64,000 nt of DNA from assembly GCA_029962745.1 (NCBI GenBank), contig CM057161.1, forward strand, positions 4,986,887 through 5,050,886. The letters run 5' to 3'. Positions 58,601-64,000 of the stretch are shown here, piece by piece; position 1 is the first letter of the stretch, and each line of letters begins with the position of its first letter. A program made the translations under genes and the position numbers. Source of the stretch: Echinometra lucunter (taxonomy: Eukaryota; Echinodermata; Echinoidea; Camarodonta; Echinometridae). The notes under the pieces were generated by a model. That model made no database searches and was not told where the DNA came from. It saw only the letters and a program-made list of their open reading frames with translations.

Positions 58601-59887
58601 TGGCCAGGGTAAATGCCGTGTTAAAAAATGGACTCGGAAAATTGCGTCCGCCATACATGTGTAGTTACATAACGTGTGAAAAGATGTCTAATCTATTCTT
58701 GATGTTTCATATCTAAAATTTTGTTTTTAAAGTCTGATTTTTGCACGAACAGAAAAATGGATAGTTAAAAGAACATTTCATAAAACTTCATTTTCAATGA
58801 ATGGAACTGTAAATCTTCAGAATCATGCCTGCTTTTTGACATTCACCTGCCATAGGGATAACACGTAAAAACAGGGATTTTAAGATTGATTATAGTTCCC
58901 CTATTGCTGGTTTGAATTTATTTCAAATGTGATTTATATGTAATCTGAGACTTTGGAAAAGATTATTAAAGGCTCAAAAAAATTCAAAGACTCCCCATAA
59001 ATTTCGGGTACTATGCATGCTTTTGTCCTGAGAGCTGCCGTAGGTTAATACACAAAAACATGGAATTTGAAATTAAGTTAATTCCCCAAGGATTCATCTA
59101 AATATATGGAAAAGTTGATTCACATAAAATTTCAAACTCTGAAAATATATAACTGAACCTCGATGAGTCCAATAGACCCCCCATAAATCCCCGGGAATAT
59201 GCATGCTTTTGAACAATTTTTTAATGTTTGTAATACTACACGTGAAACTGTTTGTTGTTATCGATGACGCACAATATGTGGCTATACCATGTACTACAAT
59301 ACGTACGGGTGCTTTATTTTGGTACTGAAAGTTCTTCATAGATATATATTCTTTGGTTAGGCCTAGATCTAACTGTCATGAACTGTTAGACATTCTAACC
59401 TTTAAGTTTAACTTTAAAAATAATTAAAAAGGGAAAAAATTAAAATGAGGAATTTTGACCCCCAATTTTTTAATATATGGCACAGTATTTGGTGCGAATA
59501 TTCTATGGCACAGTATTTGGTGCGAATATTCTATTTTGAATAACAAGCGCCAATAAACTCAATGACTAACTAACTGATTAACCGACCAACATGACCAAAG
59601 TCGATCAAGAGTGGAGTGTGAAACAAGCACGAGCAGAGACGGATAACGAGATGTACAGATTTCCAACGCGATGGGGACGGCCTATTTTCATTCACGTTTC
59701 CGCTCATCCGGCATCCCTTGCCATGTTTGCAGGTTCTAGGTTGACATGGAATCTGTTTATCTTGCTTCTGTTTACTGATTTACTGAATGAAAGCATATAA
59801 AACTTCCTACTACTTACAGAGTTTACGAATTGGAGACGGTTTACGAGAACGGGAAATTTCGTTGAAATATCGCTGATAATCCAACAT
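24404..59887 (-). CDS. AADAT: kynurenine/alpha-aminoadipate aminotransferase (KAT II), split by an inverted contig
   Basis: A PLP-dependent fold-type I aminotransferase. It converts kynurenine to kynurenic acid and 2-aminoadipate to 2-oxoadipate with 2-oxoglutarate as acceptor, and is mitochondrial in vertebrates. Exons recognised by homology to the vertebrate enzyme cover about 380 of an expected 425-430 residues. In transcript order they are exon 1 (three candidates), 2 on minus; 3, 4, 5, 6 on plus between the N gaps; then 8 to 12 on minus. Exon phases match at every testable join. Kept residues include the tyrosine of PVYSG, the PLP lysine in DSFAKIISAG, the arginine of GLRVG and the substrate-carboxylate arginine in PSPCIRACYS. 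Vertebrate DSFSK is DSFAK here. The NGNNPTG-type exon(s) were not found, and exon 4 does not read through. The gene is convergent with centrin. Confidence 0.9.
25101..25293. mobile_element. MITE family GTGTTTCACAAAG, copy 2
   Basis: Starts GGGGGTGTTTCTCAAAGA and ends CTTTGTGAAACACCC, with internal CAAGTCCAACTTAGA. It lies in AADAT intron 11. Confidence 0.65.
25361..25575. mobile_element. MITE family GTGTTTCACAAAG, copy 3
   Basis: Starts GTTGTTTCACAAAGAATTAA and ends TTAACTCTTTGTGAAACA. Long G and C homopolymers flank the two ends. It ends only about 25 bases from the donor of AADAT exon 11. Confidence 0.78.
25601..25809 (-). CDS. AADAT: AADAT exon 11: C-terminal small domain
   Basis: Acceptor ATCCCAG and donor GTGAGG. 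It enters with two bases completing the Gly of exon 10, then 69 codons: LAKWDVPNSGMFVWMELIG, LFVPGIAFYP and PSPCIRACYSVCSDENMEE. The Arg of CIRA corresponds to the conserved carboxylate-binding arginine. The donor is followed by a poly-G run and a MITE. Confidence 0.96.
25810..27071 (-). other. AADAT intron 10
   Basis: GT/AG intron of 1,262 bases. About 26630-26830 resembles a LINE 3' end in minus orientation (repeated AATTC-type tail and an A/T-rich block). Otherwise unremarkable. Confidence 0.7.
27072..27198 (-). CDS. AADAT: AADAT exon 10
   Basis: Acceptor TGATACAG and donor GTACAT. It is 42 codons plus one base: LTLYKLLNEWGVEGLMSHVE, KVAAFYQRKRDVLLAAMDKH and LT. It matches the vertebrate segment ending in the helix before the GLAEW motif. 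Phase 0 in, phase 1 out. Confidence 0.95.
27734..27871. mobile_element. MITE family GGGCCCTGTTTCAT, copy 3 (diverged ends)
   Basis: 138-bp foldback, GGGGGCATTTCATCAAGTGT to ACACTTGATGAAATGCTCCC. It has the shared core ATTTGCTCTCAGCCAATCAG and TTATAACAGTTGTTGG. Confidence 0.75.
28845..29165. repeat. dispersed repeat with internal direct duplication
   Basis: The segment GAGCATTG(T/C)T.AAAAAATGAGG followed by AAGTAGTT(T/C)GATCC appears twice, near 28878 and 29040. The right end has CCCCCTTCAAACTTCCG paired with GCGGGGGTATA. Possibly coding-derived or a foldback; family unknown. It overlaps no AADAT exon. Confidence 0.45.
29362..29458 (-). CDS. AADAT: AADAT exon 9
   Basis: Acceptor ATTCAACAG and donor GTAAGG. 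One base completes the Gly of exon 8, then 32 codons: LRVGVCTGPEALVTRIIMHM and QASVLHTSVLTQ. It matches the vertebrate segment after the PLP lysine, including the PLP-phosphate arginine of GLR. Phase 0 out. Confidence 0.95.
30043..30125 (-). CDS. AADAT: AADAT exon 8: PLP-lysine exon
   Basis: Acceptor TTTTTCAG and donor GTAAGT. It is 27 codons plus two bases: EKSPSFLSMDEDGRVLRFDS then FAKIISAG. The Lys in FAK is the Schiff-base lysine of the family; vertebrates have Ser before it where this gene has Ala. Phase 0 in. It is the last exon before the N gap on this contig. Confidence 0.95.
30445..30944. other. assembly gap, exactly 500 N
   Basis: A run of exactly 500 N, the same length as the gap at 42911-43410, so it is a placeholder of unknown real size. 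It marks one end of the contig that appears inverted. Confidence 0.98.
31009..31277. repeat. long hairpin just before AADAT exon 3
   Basis: Arms 31009-31111 and 31173-31277 are near-perfect complements (for example TTCACAATGGTTCTGGTAGT and its complement), with a spacer of about 60 bases. It ends about 47 bases before the exon 3 acceptor. Confidence 0.8.
31324..31392 (+). CDS. AADAT: AADAT exon 3 (on the inverted contig)
   Basis: Acceptor TTTTTTCAG and donor GTAAAT. One base, then 22 codons DGTELTMTPEEMNKAQQYGV-TS, then two bases of Gly. With exon 2 it forms ITLK-DGTELTM, matching vertebrate ITVENGKTIQF. Its plus strand conflicts with exons 1, 2 and 8-12. Confidence 0.9.
31601..31930. repeat. 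compound microsatellite AAT to GAT to GAA/GGA
   Basis: Starts as pure (AAT)n, becomes (GAT/AAT)n, then (GAA/GGA)n rich in purines. 330 bases in AADAT intron 3. Confidence 0.9.
32093..32504 (+). mobile_element. 400-bp TTAA-flanked MITE, copy 2
   Basis: TTAACCCATTCGTGACAGG to CTGTCACGAATGGGTTAA, with all shared internal blocks. It ends about 94 bases before AADAT exon 4. Confidence 0.88.
32598..32726 (+). CDS. AADAT: AADAT exon 4, frame broken as given
   Basis: Acceptor AATCATCAG and donor GTACGT. The start reads YPPLRDWL in the frame required by exon 3 and the end reads LDMAITAGSQHGLCM in the frame required by exon 5, but these frames differ by one base. The exon is 129 bases where 130 or 133 would be in frame. 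In the second frame HNPPR is followed by TAG, then QTDGSK. Homology to vertebrate IPELLSW, HNPP and CVTSGSQQGLCK is clear, including the PLP-contacting Ser-Gln. Either consensus errors, a defective allele, or a degraded exon whose working version lies elsewhere. Confidence 0.7.
32750..32905 (+). mobile_element. tRNA-derived SINE (tRNA-Gln-like head)
   Basis: A tRNA-like head with acceptor strands GTGTTG and CAACAC, an A box TGGTTGAGTGG, ACTCTGAA at the anticodon position, and a T arm CAGGGTTCAAATCCCTG. The anticodon stem does not pair properly and a non-tRNA body follows (CATTTGCCACACTTGACCCG, AGTAAGTGGGTAC). The same body occurs near 47990-48093 on minus and in a fragment at 18510-18550. It begins 24 bases after AADAT exon 4. 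Confidence 0.65.
34467..34541 (+). CDS. AADAT: AADAT exon 5 (on the inverted contig)
   Basis: Acceptor CTTTCAG and donor GTAAGT. It is 25 codons ACEAFITRGDKVLAGVPVYS then GAIAM, phase 0 at both ends. It matches vertebrate [21 protein letters not shown] with the PLP-stacking tyrosine kept. A foldback element begins about 10 bases past the donor. Confidence 0.93.
34553..35368. repeat. large foldback with nested SINE, next to exon 5
   Basis: The left end GGCTGGCACAAGGGTGTTG and the right end complement GGCTGGCACAGAGGTATT are inverted, with long paired arms (AAGGGAACC.AAACC, AGAGAGGA.AGA.AGA, GTTCCATCAAAATCG). The arms meet around 34880-34920. The right arm is interrupted by a SINE in minus orientation at about 34972-35130. 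Confidence 0.75.
34972..35130 (-). mobile_element. tRNA-derived SINE, copy 2, inside foldback
   Basis: Complement reads CCAGGTTCGAGTGCGGGTC, then TTTCGGATGGTGATGTTAAA and GGTCGGTCCCAGACGTAT, as in 23985-24165. It splits the right arm of the surrounding foldback, so it inserted later. Confidence 0.65.
35464..35724 (+). repeat. MITE starting TTAACCCATAG, copy 2
   Basis: Same family as 6286-6548 in the opposite orientation, sharing CCTCAAATTGGCAA, ACATAGTTTGAAAAAAA and ATTCACTGCATTGCC. Confidence 0.55.
35915..36415 (+). mobile_element. 500-bp element with GGGTACCCACTTTGACGTCA palindromes, copy 1
   Basis: Contains AAAGTGGGTACCCA several times around 36088-36232 and a TTGACGTCA palindrome. The same sequence in reverse orientation lies at 52350-52556 plus 53212-53440, where another element interrupts it. 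No coding sequence recognised. Confidence 0.7.
36740..37060. repeat. dispersed repeat with (TCTG)n and (TCCG)n
   Basis: Contains a TGTCTGTCTGTCTGTCCGTC run followed by AACTTTGCACCCATTTGCCC. A related stretch with GTCCGTCCATCTGTCCG is at about 38160. Family unknown. Confidence 0.4.
37287..37460 (+). mobile_element. tRNA-derived SINE, second family
   Basis: A head with A box TGGCTCAGTCG and B box GGTTCTAGTCC spaced as in a tRNA gene (GCGTCTGCCTGTCGAACC between them), followed by a non-tRNA body. The head resembles a tRNA-Asp or Val-type origin only loosely. Not a functional tRNA. Confidence 0.55.
37607..37952. mobile_element. foldback element CCCTTTCAGTAAATCA with GGTCCGCACCT interior
   Basis: Left end CCCTTTCAGTAAATCAGT and right end complement CCCTTTCAATAAATCACTGG. 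The interior repeats GGTCCGCACCT and its relatives (GGTCCGTTCCTGG, GGTCCGCGCCG). Same design as the elements at 9998 and 17244. Confidence 0.6.
39961..40076 (+). CDS. AADAT: AADAT exon 6 (on the inverted contig)
   Basis: Acceptor TTTGACAACAG and donor GTAAGA. It is 38 codons plus two bases: MEPLGADFIPVNVDGDGLNP, DHLEQVLSRWDPEDAKKE. It matches vertebrate LHPLGCNIINV and LRDILSRWKPEDAK. Phase 0 in, phase 2 out. A CA-rich and then GA-rich tract follows. Confidence 0.94.
40120..40858 (+). repeat. 740-base polypurine (GA/GGA/GAAA) tract
   Basis: Almost pure purine on the plus strand, mixed AGAGG, AGAAG and AGAAA units. It gives long Arg/Glu/Lys or Ser/Leu/Phe pseudo-ORFs on the two strands. It starts about 45 bases after AADAT exon 6. 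Confidence 0.95.
41412..41736. mobile_element. MITE family GTGTTTCACAAAG, copy 4 (longer)
   Basis: Starts CCAGGGGTGTTTCTTAAAG and ends CTTTGTGAAACACCTCCCTGG. The ends pair; the interior is A/T-rich and non-coding. Confidence 0.6.
42303..42815 (-). mobile_element. 530-bp element with internal foldback, copy 2
   Basis: Reverse complement of 18614-19145, including the hairpin TTAGTGGCGATGCAGGCATC with GATGCAGCGCACTCG by complement. A short tandem repetition of GTGTTCATGCTTT is private to this copy. Confidence 0.75.
42911..43410. other. assembly gap, exactly 500 N
   Basis: Second placeholder gap of exactly 500 N; it marks the other end of the contig that appears inverted. Confidence 0.98.
43433..43847 (+). 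mobile_element. 400-bp TTAA-flanked MITE, copy 3
   Basis: Starts TCAACCCATTTGTGACAGG (a mutated TTAA) and ends GTCACGACTGGGTTAA. It lies 20 bases from the donor end of AADAT exon 2. Confidence 0.85.
43868..43967 (-). CDS. AADAT: AADAT exon 2
   Basis: Acceptor ATACTTGTAG and donor GTCAGT. Two bases, 32 codons EMLMTGPPTLISLAAGVPNV, DMFPFEKSSITL, two bases. It matches vertebrate [20 protein letters not shown]. Each of the three candidate first exons ends with one base that makes a Ser or Thr codon with the CT at the start of this exon. Confidence 0.95.
43967..44216. repeat. 125-bp tandem duplication at the exon 2 acceptor
   Basis: Units 43967-44091 and 44092-44216 start GCTACAAGTAT and share TTATCCAAACTTCACTTTGA and ACTCTTTATTTTCAGT. 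On the minus strand both carry the ATACTTGTAG acceptor; only the first unit is followed by exon 2. Confidence 0.85.
44217..48250 (-). other. part of AADAT intron 1, no further gene seen
   Basis: Contains a palindromic segment at 44584-44760 (paired around ATGATGCAAG...GATCGTATAATGAAC), poly-C near 44990, an (ATAC)n run near 46840-46892, a probable LINE 3' end at about 46730-47530 on plus (tail AATAAATGAACCTTATGAAC), and a SINE of the 32750 family on minus near 47700-48093. Confidence 0.6.
48253..49150. mobile_element. foldback element GTGCTGCGT with GAGTCCGAGTC interior
   Basis: Left end CAGTGCTGCGTCCGAGTCC, right end complement CCGTGCTGCGTGACTCAAG. Arrays of the hexamer GAGTCC/GAGTCG occur just inside each end (48263-48450 and 49078-49140). 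A pogo-like start CAGTGGAACCTCATAATA lies at about 48508. The right half was later copied by the tandem duplication (50530-50665). Confidence 0.65.
49248..49314 (-). CDS. AADAT: AADAT alternative first coding exon, copy A
   Basis: ATG at 49314 in a good context (ACAATGG), 22 codons MDFDRFLNPIARLRKPSPIH-VL plus one base, then GTAAGT. Vertebrate AADAT starts with a 22-residue MNYARF...NPSPIRTM segment, so length and the KPSPI motif fit. It splices in phase to exon 2 (HVL-TEMLMTGPP). Confidence 0.85.
50755..50821 (-). CDS. AADAT: AADAT alternative first coding exon, copy B
   Basis: Duplicate of the exon at 49248-49314 with ATG at 50821 and the same donor. Two residue changes: IARL becomes ISRL, and the conserved KPSPI becomes KLSPI. 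The latter alters a proline kept in the other two candidates and in vertebrates, so this copy may be less functional. Confidence 0.75.
52350..53440 (-). mobile_element. 500-bp GGGTACC element, copy 2, split by a nested insertion
   Basis: 52350-52556 and 53212-53440 together match 35915-36415 in reverse complement (GGGTACCCGATGCTGAAAC at one end, CATTGATTTCGATTGAAAAT at the other). The interruption is the GAGACCGAGAC element. GTGGTTACC to the left and GTGGTTTACC to the right of the insertion, against a single GGGTACCTTG in the uninterrupted copy, look like a target duplication. Confidence 0.7.
52557..53211. mobile_element. foldback element CAGTGTTGGGT with GAGACCGAGAC interior
   Basis: Starts CAGTGTTGGGTCCGAGACAG. 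A first complementary end (ACCCAACACTG) is at 52726-52736 and a second (GACACCCAACACC) at 53199-53210. Arrays of GAGACCGAGAC/GAGACAGAGAC lie at 52563-52690 and 53075-53165. Possibly two nested copies. CAGTGTTGGG resembles hAT termini. Confidence 0.65.
54178..54831. mobile_element. foldback element CCC(C/T)(C/A)GTCACACTT with GAATGC interior
   Basis: Left end ACCCCCGTCACACTTATTCG, right end complement ACCCTAGTCACACTTGAGGC. The interior is filled with diverged GAATGC/CAGAATGCA/TTCGAATG units. It interrupts the LINE 3' region. Confidence 0.72.
55375..55779. mobile_element. foldback MITE ATTCTC.(T/A)ATCGCAAATACG inside LINE
   Basis: Left ATTCTCCATATCGCAAATAC and right complement AATTCTCTGTATCGCAAATA are inverted ends; GA(A/T)ATTCAA.AG.AGAGGG follows each. 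It splits the LINE between its RT core and its C-terminal segment. Confidence 0.7.
56373..56791 (-). mobile_element. 400-bp TTAA-flanked MITE, copy 4
   Basis: Reverse orientation: TTAACCCATTCATGACAGAGG start and CCTGTCACGAATGGGTTAA end. All shared internal blocks are present. Confidence 0.88.
56937..57075. mobile_element. MITE family GGGCCCTGTTTCAT, copy 4 (diverged ends)
   Basis: 139-bp foldback from GGGGGGCTTTTCATGAAAC to TTCATGAAACGCTCCCC with the shared core TTTCAGCCAATCAGATGCGA. It is surrounded by a GGACAAC/GTTGTCC-repeat segment (56885-57115). Confidence 0.7.
57125..57245 (+). mobile_element. tRNA-derived SINE, copy 3 (degraded)
   Basis: Keeps CACAGGTTTGAAAGAGTC (degraded B box), GGATGATGTTAAAGGTTGG and TCCCAGATGTATATAAT. 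It is followed by an AATTC-type repeat at 57242-57265 that belongs to another element. Confidence 0.5.
57385..58255. mobile_element. possible element with CCGAACCGAAC arrays at both ends
   Basis: AACCGCCGAACCGAACGG near 57395 and GCCAAACCGAACCGAACATG near 58235 border an A/T-rich core, with further CTGAACC.AACTGAAC copies inside. The bordering arrays are in the same orientation, so this is less clearly a foldback than the others. Confidence 0.4.
59477..59532 (+). repeat. perfect 28-bp tandem repeat, two units
   Basis: Units 59477-59504 and 59505-59532 are identical, starting ATGGCACAGTATTTGGTGCG. It lies about 285 bases past the donor of AADAT exon 1 at 59818. Confidence 0.9.
59818..59887 (-). 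CDS. AADAT: AADAT distal first coding exon
   Basis: ATG at 59887, 23 codons MLDYQRYFNEISRSRKPSPI-RKL plus one base, donor GTAAGT. With exon 2 it gives PSPIRKL-SEMLMTGPPTLI, matching vertebrate PSPIRTMTDILSRGPKSMI. It would be the outermost start, with a 15.9-kb first intron. The PSPIR is closer to the vertebrate form than the PSPIH of the two proximal exons. Confidence 0.88.
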
Positions 59888-62800
59888 AGTTGTCATGGTT
59901 GTTGTCGAGGCAAAACGCCAGTGTAGTCCCACTCCAGTATTGATGGCGTTTGGTGCATGTGACCGACACACAAGAGAAAAAGATCTGTTCGTAAACGTCG
60001 GTACGAAGGTCAAGTACTTTGACATTATGTTTCGAGTAAATAAATACAGGCACTGAGCTAGTCAATATTTTCTTTACGCCCCTGCAGATGATTAAACTTT
60101 TGGTTTTATGTCTTAATTATGGCTGTTGTGTGTTTACCGTTTCCCTAATCTCACGAGAACGTTAATGCGTAGATTCCACCACAGACAAAAAGTATTTTAA
60201 TTATAAAAAAATATATATTTTTCGCCAGACTTTTTTTTTTTTTTTGGCCATTTACAAATTTAGTCGAATTGCGTCATTATAGTTACAAAATACACATTTT
60301 AATACTCTTAAATATTTTTAGTGAGATAAAGATCTTTTTTATTTTTGATAATAACAGTAAGGAAATCAGAAAATAAATTTGCCTTGCAATTAAGCTACTA
60401 ATTATTTGTTGCGTGGAGTTACTGTGACATGATGATACTATCACGAGGTGTAGAAAGTATTCCTCCAAATAAAGATTAGAAATACATTAGATGAAAAATA
60501 ATAACTTTCCTTTCTGGGGGCTCCTCTTTCCGAAATCTCACCACCGATGGCGGAATTAAATGTTCCTAAAGTATATCTCCTTCCCCTGGCACTGTGGGGT
60601 AAGCTAAATGAAATGCCCCCGATAAATAAATAAATTTATATAAACACAAAAGATTAATGTTTTTCATCCTTATACAGTTTTAATTCATGAATAATATATC
60701 GCTACCCGATGATTGATTTTTTGATGCACTGACTTTAGTTAACCCTAGATTCATTGCCAATTGTTTATTCGTTCATTCGTATTCGGGGTGCAAATGGAAA
60801 CTCTGAATTAAGAAATGGATATTACGTAGGCCTGTTCGAAGAATTTTGCAAGGCGACTAAGAATTGAATGCTGGACATTATTAACATATCATACACGTTG
60901 CGCATTTCATACCTGAAGAGCAAAAATTAATACATGTAACCCCGTGAAACTTACATACTACAGGGCGCACCCCCCCCCCCCAAAAAAAAAATACAGTTAA
61001 TTGGAAAAGTTTCCCCAACTAAATATTTCAAAATATCTCAGGAAATTTTCATAACTGTAAATAGCCCCAGAGTCTCTTCCAGGCACGCCGGAACACTGAG
61101 AGCAAATAATGGATTGGGAAGGGGGCATCAAGTGAACAAGTCCCCCCCCCCCCCCCCCTCCTCCCTATTCCGTTGTCTGCTCTCACCTCTCCGCTGGAGT
61201 GAGCAAAAGTAACTTTTGAGAAAGGGTGCAACATTCAGACTCAAGAATTAGTATTTGTTCTGGTTGTTATCAGCGAAGTTGAGAGTAATGTAAACTGTAA
61301 AATGCTTAGAAATTGTATATCCTGATGAAGGAATATCCCTTGCTGCGTGCATATTATGTTCTGACATATATCATTAACATGTCATGCTTGCCGTGAGCAA
61401 TATTGAATACTTTATTGATTGTTTTGAAATATTGCTTTTATAGTCAGTTTTGTCATTTAAGCCGGCATACTTTGAAGGTCAGAAAAAACATGCATTGTCA
61501 TGCAAAAAGATGAAGGATTCAATCAGTCAATCAATCAGTCAGTCAATCAGTTAATCAATCAATCAGTCAATCAATCAGTCAGTCAATCAGTCAATCAGAA
61601 AAACAACCAACCAATAATTATACCCTCATTCGATCCAAAAGAAAAATAGCTTAGCACCAGTGAATAACTATAATCTGAAATTCGAAGGTGTAAGTTTCAT
61701 TATCATTACTGAAAACTGAACATTTCTTTCATTCTTCAGGTGAAGAGACTTAACATTTTGTCAATAATCCTCCCCTCCCCCCCCCCCCTTCTACATGGTT
61801 CTATATTCTGGAGAAATGAACATGTAAAGTTTCACTTTGATGCCGACCCACCTGTCATGATCCTGCCAACCTAAAAAGACGTCAGAATTTGGATCTGAAT
61901 GTAGAGGCTTGAGCCTGTGTTCAGAAGCATCCATAAGTATCCATAAGTAAGTATATTTTCAAAACCAACTCCATTATAGACTGTGTATCCATTAATTTTA
62001 TACAAAATTAAACAAATAACTTCCATACATGATAATGGCTAAACGAAGATACTTATCATCACGACCGAAAACATCCTGGTAGATTTTTTTTTTTTAATGA
62101 TAAAATTAGCATTTTTGAATAAAATAGCACCATACATAGCCCCCTCACAAAATAGTGCTATTCTTGCCACCTCGGAATCCATAATTTCAACTAGAGCCTC
62201 TCATCAGTGCATGGCATTGTTTAGTGTCTTGTTACACTTTATATCCTAATCATCAAAACGAAATCGTGGATGACTGCGAACTATACCCAGTTTTAAAGAG
62301 CATACAAATCGCCTTTACAAACTTTCGGGATAAAATATCCTCAGGAGTTACTTCAATAATTGCATTCAACTGGAGTGGGGACATTTCCTTGGCTTGTATG
62401 ACCATCCATTCTATTCAAAACGTCCATAGCTCAGGCAAATTTTATATGAATCAGAGAAGTGTTATATGGTTCAGCTCCCCGTAGTCAGATTATATTGGTC
62501 AATTTGTTAAATTAAAGAGGATTTGACTATATGCACCGATGTCAGTGATATTTTTCTGGATTTTCTTTACATTAACTCGTACTGTATTCAGCATCCAAAG
62601 AATTTGCTTAAGAATTCCCGAGATATGACCCATTTAAAATCATTTTAAAAGATAGCGGGTTGTTGATAGTCCATAAGCTTTATGGGTTAAAAGACATTTA
62701 ATACCAAGGATCATAAGTGTATCATTTCAATCGCGTGCATGCTGACTTAATGAAAGTGTGTAAAATCACTTTCTCATCAAGGTTACTAGTAGTACTATGA

Positions 62801-64000
62801 ATAGATTTCCCTGTTGAGTCATATACCCATAAGCCTAACCAATAGATACTATATTTCTTTTTAAAGTTGGGGCTGGCGAGGAAGAAAAAAGATTCTGGCA
62901 ATTCAACTCATTTTACAAAATGTGTTATCCATTCAAGTGCGGATAATACCACCATCTCTTTCTATTGATAAGTTATATTTCTCTCCTGCATGTATAATAT
63001 CCCTAATTTGTTCAAAAATTGCGCTCGATTCCCCTTCGATCTCAAATCATGTACATGGACATGATGGATATTAAAAAAAGTAGCGGTGCATTGTGGAGAT
63101 AAAATCAGACTTCAGCAGCTAGCGCAGTGGAACGAATGTCCGTGTGACAGCCCATCCCACTCCGCCCGATCGGTCTCGTGAACATTCCACTCTTCTCGAG
63201 GCCGAATCGAATGTTTCTGAGACCGAGCAACAGAATCAAACAAAAACAAAACAAAAGCAAGCAATCAAACTGAAATAAGACAAAAAACAAAACAAAAAAA
63301 AAAAACAAAAAAAAAAAGAGCAATCAGTACTTGATATCATGGACTTTTTTGTTTACACAGTGAAAAGAACAAAGAGGCTGTAATTTTATTGTTAACCTCT
63401 GGTCTCTTTGGTCTATATAGTCTCGTAAGCCTTTTTTTAATACACGCGCACTGGCATAGCTAAGGCGTGGGGGCACAAGGTGGCCATGGCTCCCCTGTTG
63501 ATCGGCGAGCAAAAACAAACAAACAAACAAGCAAAAATAACTTTCATTGAGTCCACTTCACATAACTTCCCCTATAGCCCTACCCTGCGAAATGTAAGTA
63601 CAACGTAAATATGCCAGTTCTCATATATAAGTTACCCCTAATACTGAATTTAGTGTGCAGAAAATGCCATTTTCACTGACGAATTTTCAAAAATCTCCCC
63701 TACCGTGGGAGGGGAATACCCCCTCCCACACCCTCGCCTTGCCCCCCCCCCTTGTTGAAAATTTCTGGCTACGCCAGTGCTCACGGGCCGCTATTCGGTC
63801 AACAGGAATAGCTTGAGCCCAGCCGTTGAGCCGTCACTGGTGTCTGCGGAAGAGGGGGGGGGGGGAAGGGGAGCACCCACACAGACAATAAATGACCTGG
63901 GAACTCATGCATGCATGAGCTCGGGTACACTACTTGCATATTGTCATGGTTGTCGGCAATTGCCCCCCCCCCCCCCCCCCTTATGGACCTATCACAATGT
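59888..64000. other. upstream flank of AADAT, no gene recognised
   Basis: The first few hundred bases should contain the distal AADAT 5' UTR and promoter on minus, but I see no decisive element. Further on there are T and C homopolymers (60231-60245, 61141-61158, 63962-63980), a CAATCAGT array, and A/T-rich sequence. Open frames are short and unrecognised. Confidence 0.5.
61519..61599 (+). repeat. CAATCAGT-type tandem array
   Basis: About 80 bases of imperfect (CAATCAGT)n/(CAAT)n. Confidence 0.85.

Noticed and set aside
59591..59800. 69-codon plus-strand frame opposite the distal AADAT exon
   Set aside because: Starts well but matches no family I know, has no splice or polyadenylation context, and lies in AADAT intron 1 just past the exon 1 donor.
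61519..61599. CRISPR-like array
   Set aside because: Direct 4- and 8-base repeats without spacers; an ordinary microsatellite in an animal genome.

Overview
The window is animal genomic DNA: short exons with GT/AG borders in large repeat-filled introns, no bacterial-style ORFs, and dense inverted-repeat elements, microsatellites and C/G homopolymers. Its gene content and repeat style (tRNA-derived SINEs, TTAA-flanked foldbacks, CR1/L2-like LINE debris) suit a non-vertebrate deuterostome, most likely a sea urchin; that assignment is an inference. There are two 500-base runs of N (30445-30944 and 42911-43410), so three contigs are joined here.

Gene 1 (+ strand, about 1.2-14.6 kb) is a centrin of the centrin-2 type. 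Four coding exons (4435-4590, 5569-5697, 13864-14001, 14549-14638) join in frame into 171 codons including the stop, with four EF-hand loops and the C-terminus KKTSLY. The initiator lies on an upstream exon; a possible one-codon exon is at 1216-1218.

Gene 2 (24.4-59.9 kb) is kynurenine/alpha-aminoadipate aminotransferase (AADAT, KAT II), a PLP fold-type I enzyme. Its N-terminal exons (59.9, 50.8, 49.3 and 43.9 kb) and C-terminal exons (30.1 to 24.4 kb) are on the minus strand, but the middle exons (31.3, 32.6, 34.5 and 40.0 kb) are on the plus strand, exactly between the two N gaps. The pieces do not overlap and their codon phases join, so contig 30945-42910 is most simply inverted in the assembly. 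The exon(s) with the NPTG-type PLP segment were not found and should lie at the corrected junction. Exon 4 as given has a one-base frame discrepancy and an in-frame TAG. Three candidate first coding exons exist; two arose from a 1.5-kb tandem duplication (48967-50484 and 50485-51994).

The two genes are convergent, separated by about 9.8 kb (14.6-24.4 kb) of mobile-element relics. The rest of the window is introns and flanks filled with MITE-like families, a LINE remnant with two later insertions, SINEs, large microsatellites (ATT/ATC at 13.3-13.8 kb, polypurine at 40.1-40.9 kb) and foldback elements whose interiors are arrays of short repeats related to their own termini. No CRISPR array, phage, rRNA gene or convincing functional tRNA gene was seen. 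No new biochemical system is supported. The most noteworthy items are the inverted contig through AADAT, its multiplied first exons, and the repeated architecture of the self-repeat foldback elements.
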